From Mesotaenium endlicherianum (taxonomy: Eukaryota > Streptophyta > Zygnematophyceae > Zygnematales > Mesotaeniaceae): DNA of 64,000 bases. Where the stretch lies: assembly GCA_009602735.1 (NCBI GenBank), contig WELA01006993.1:162964-226963 (forward strand), given 5' to 3'. Positions 61,024 through 64,000 of the stretch are shown here, piece after piece. Position numbers and translations under genes: made by a program. How positions within the stretch are numbered: the stretch's first letter is position 1; each line of letters begins with the position of its first letter. Under the pieces are notes generated by a model. The model saw only the letters and a list, made by a program, of their open reading frames with translations, made no database searches and had not been told where the DNA came from.

Positions 61024-62569
61024 TTTACAAACCGCACAATAACATGCCTGCATGTCTCAAGTTGGAGACATACACCACTGCAGATATGTGGGCGCAAATG
61101 CGTGGTGTGTATGCCAGGGTATACAAACATAAAAAAGCGTGCCTGGCTGCCTGCAGCTACCTTGGTGGTGTAGAGCCGTAAGTAGTGGACACTGTCACAA
61201 CCGACAGTACAAAAGCACGTAATTCTCACGACACTTTGTCTCCATACACTCTGCATTAAGCATGTATGTGCACAAACACTCAAACACAGACATGGACACA
61301 GAAACGCAGATAAGTACAAAGAAGACAAAAGCACGAGCGCCAACGCTGTCTCAAGCGCCTGCAATCACGCCCCCAGACATGCCTTGACGCCAGAGAGGGG
61401 CATGCTCATGTGGGTCCGCGAACTCAAGCTTAACGTTGACATTACAATCACAGACATACAAGCCTGGTGCGCACACCTACCCCTAGTCAAACAAATGGAG
61501 GGGGCGTCTGTCTGACGACTGCGCAGAGGTAGAAAGGTAGATAGTGAGTCACACACACACACACACGAGAACGGCCATCTAGTCACTGCAATACTGCGTA
61601 CGTCATTGTTGCCTGCCTTGTAAAAACTTGACCTTGACATAAATCATGTGCATTTCCAGAGCTTTTAATGAGACGACTTATGGTTGAACGCCATGTGTTC
61701 AGCTTGTGTTGGCGTAGAACAAGCAATGCATAGCAGAAGCAGAACTATTTTCTTCCTGCTCTTTGATCACACACTTTTTCGACAAATAGGCATTGCAAAG
61801 TTTGTCATTGACCAAGACAGTGAGAGTGATGTGCACAAGGCAGCCGACAGGTAAACTTCAAAAGCAAGGTGGCCTACACTATGGAGAAAGTTGCAGTCTC
61901 CAAATCATTTCCCTTCGACACCACCACGACTCTTCAGCTTCATGCTTGTGGGAGTGTACTTTCAGCACCCATTCAGAGGGCTAGTAAGCAGAGCTAGTGC
62001 CACTGATGCAAGTTTCTCGACAATACAAAAAACAAGCATAACGTCCAGATGGGTGGCAACAAAGGCTTGACCCTTTTGTTTAGAGCCGGGGATGAATTCC
62101 CAAAATCTCGGGCAAAAAATCCTGGTATGCAGCAGACTGTCAAATTTGGACACTACACTCAATCCATATGTCCAGAAAGTTACACTAACTAGACAGTAAT
62201 TAAATAAGTATCTCGTATCGGAGAAGCTAAGGTACCTAGTAATAATAACTGGCTGACTTTCACTGGCGACAATTTGACCACCATTAGGCCTAAATTATTC
62301 CTGAAGCCACCATCTAGCTTCTAAGTGAGGCTATCCTCTTTCATGGTTCACCTAACAAAGTATACCACGCAGCGACATGGTGTTCACATCCACGTTAATC
62401 AGCTTTGGCCAGAGTTATGTTAAGCTAGTGTTGGCGTGAGCCACTCTATCAAGACAGTGAGATGCATTATTGTCACATGCTTACTCATCAGAGCACTCAT
62501 ATATACAACAGCCTACGATGGTCTCTTCTTCTTAATAGTCCTATTACGTTTATTGGCAGGCTGCCAGTA
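61023..62569. other. Intergenic, no gene seen
   Basis: Low-complexity and AT-moderate DNA. Open frames at 61365-61640 and 61962-62162 have no recognisable content. Confidence 0.5.
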
Positions 62570-63354
62570 CTAGCATGGGCACAACACTGATATAATACAA
62601 ACTGAATTAGCCTTCATGTCCTCCCCCCTGGAGCTTTGCACTAAACAGAGCTTGGCGAGCGCGGCGAGCGTTGCTGGCTTTACTGCATCTTGAAAATCTC
62701 TCCAGCCCTTTGGACAAACCCCTGTAGTTTCAGGTGGTGTAGTCGGAAACAGTATATGACGCTGTAGTATCATACCATGAATTTTGAGGTCACTTGCACT
62801 GAACCCTGGTCTTCTACCAATGAACGCCTCCTGTCCTGCCAGGGGACCGTCGGTTCAAATCCTCACTGCTTGCCCTGTTGAGAGTCAAGAGCCTGGTAAC
62901 TTCCGCATCTAAACTTTTAGTTCTCCCTGATGGAGTCCTGACCTGTTGGTAGTCATCAAAGTGTCCTCTGACCGTGAAGCTTGCTTGACTGGGTGGAGCA
63001 AGAGCAATAGGGGGCTCCTTGTCAAGCTGCACCAGAAGAGGAAGTACATATTAGTACAAGTTCTTCGAATATTCTCAGGTACCAGGAAAGGGACGGAGCA
63101 ATGCAGAAAAAACATACACAAACTGTGGGCATTTTGCGCAAGAAGCCCTGTTGACAATCGAACCGAAATCAATAACAACTATGTATAGAAAGTAAATGAG
63201 GAAGAGCTACCTTTTCAGAGACGTCAAAAGGATTCTCACATGAAGAGTCCTCTCCCCCCAAAGCAAGGGCCAGACCAAGGCCGGCGGGGAGTGCCAACAT
63301 TCCTACAGCCACACCGGCTATGACAGCCTGGTACAATTCTAATCCGCAAAACAT
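62570..63354 (-). CDS. Small predicted single-pass membrane protein, unknown function
   Basis: Three exons join in phase 0 on the minus strand with GT-AG borders: 63354-63211, 63026-62943 and 62761-62570, giving 139 residues. I do not recognise the family. Residues 8-34 (YQAVIAGVAVGMLALPAGLGLALALGG) are a Gly/Ala/Leu membrane helix close to the N-terminus without a cleavage-site pattern, so a signal anchor is likely. A hydrophilic segment follows (SSCENPFDVSEK; TVRGHFDDYQQ), then PETTGVCPKGWRDFQDAVKPATLAAL and a basic or neutral tail. Exon joining without frame loss and GC change at exon borders support a real gene. The third exon's acceptor (CTACAG) and the last 15 residues are the least certain. 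Confidence 0.55.
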
Positions 63355-64000
63355 TGTTAACGAAAACTAGGATGGTCCTTTCCAGCAACAGAACTGGCGA
63401 TAGCAAGACTCGTATCGGCCTCTATCAACTCAGAAGGTGAACGAGAAGCTTGGCAACCACACTAATGGAATGTGTTGAGCAAGAATTTGATGTAAGCTCG
63501 TCCGGAGCCGATTTCTGTCATAAATACTTGCACAACCGCTGCTGCTCCTCTCTGGTAGTCGCTTATAAGTACACGAGGAACAGGGTCGTTGACCGAAGGG
63601 CAAGTATTAGAATGCACGAACTTCGAAGGGCATGCATGTCAATAGTGACGACAAGCAGCAATCATTATATACCGGGGCTAAAGACGAGTGGGTAATGAGG
63701 CCCACTGGAGGCAGAATGTGGCCGAGACAGGTGGTAGCAGGCCCCAGAACACGAGATAAATTATTTTTCATATTTTTGACGTTCTAAAATCTATAAAAAA
63801 CGAGAATTGCCTCGACTGAAACCTTGCCGTCGGGAGCAAATGTTTCAGAAAATCGCGCATTCCTTTGAGAAACTGTAGAATGTATATAGGAATATTTTGG
63901 TTCGAATGTTTTCCTCAAACACCAAGAAATATAAACAAATTTTCTAAATAGCGTTGGAAGTTCCAAAAATTCATGGACGTCAGGCCCGGGATGTTCTCGA
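63355..64000. other. Upstream flank, no gene seen
   Basis: Should contain the promoter of the minus-strand membrane-protein gene. No other feature is supported up to the window's end. Confidence 0.5.

Noticed and set aside
60833-61364. Cys/Val-rich minus-strand frames
   Set aside because: Translation of (CA)n microsatellites, not protein-coding.
62840-62875. T-arm-like GGTTCAAATCC suggesting a tRNA gene on the plus strand
   Set aside because: No matching acceptor stem, D-arm or anticodon arm could be folded around it, and it lies within the intron between exons 2 and 3 of the membrane-protein gene.
1-64000. CRISPR arrays, rRNA genes, bacterial operons, Polinton-type capsid or polymerase genes, envelope genes
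   Set aside because: None seen. All virus-like sequence recognised is LTR-retrotransposon gag/pol or solo LTR.

Overview
This is nuclear DNA from a green plant lineage, most likely a streptophyte alga or a non-seed land plant. The host genes are plant-type and intron-containing: an F-box protein of the SKIP24 type, the plant form of the ESCRT protein CHMP7, a BSD2-like zinc-finger protein and a plastid J-domain protein. The LTR elements use the initiator tRNA-Met primer site usual in plants, and one carries a DNA-methyltransferase region, a combination I recall as published for charophytes and dinoflagellates. Species cannot be fixed by eye. There is no sign of bacterial or organellar DNA.

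Layout. 0-16.6 kb is a host gene island: an unrecognised 605-codon frame (895-2712, -), SKIP24-like (3828-5684, +, 5 exons), CHMP7-like (5805-9381, -, 8 exons), a METTL21-type methyltransferase (14026-14646, -) and a four-CxxC zinc-finger protein (15007-16602, +, 4 exons). The last two are divergent over about 360 bp. SKIP24-like and CHMP7-like are tail to tail, 120 bp apart.

From about 18.8 to 52.1 kb lies a nest of LTR retrotransposons. The outermost is a decayed Ty3/Gypsy-like element (A, minus strand) in the order gag, zinc knuckle, protease, cytosine-5 DNA methyltransferase, reverse transcriptase, RNase H. Three later insertions sit in it: a nearly 9 kb chromovirus (B, 20821-29751) inside the RT region, an unrelated solo LTR (30992-31883) inside the methyltransferase region, and a solo LTR of the B/C family (35659-36371). 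A second copy of the A family (D, plus strand) lies head to head with A across a large imperfect palindrome at 39-42 kb, and its gag is split by a younger chromovirus (C, 43184-51895). B and C share an extra reading frame of about 550 codons between the chromodomain integrase and the 3' LTR that I do not recognise.

From 52 to 64 kb host sequence resumes: a diverged tandem duplication (52.3-53.4 kb), a J20-like plastid J-protein (54072-55559, +, 2 exons), a GC-rich minus-strand tract with CCCH and RRM-like fragments (57.4-60.6 kb, perhaps a pseudogene), dinucleotide repeats, and a small predicted membrane protein (62570-63354, -, 3 exons). Exon structures were deduced by hand from splice signals, frame continuity and resemblance to remembered family sequences.
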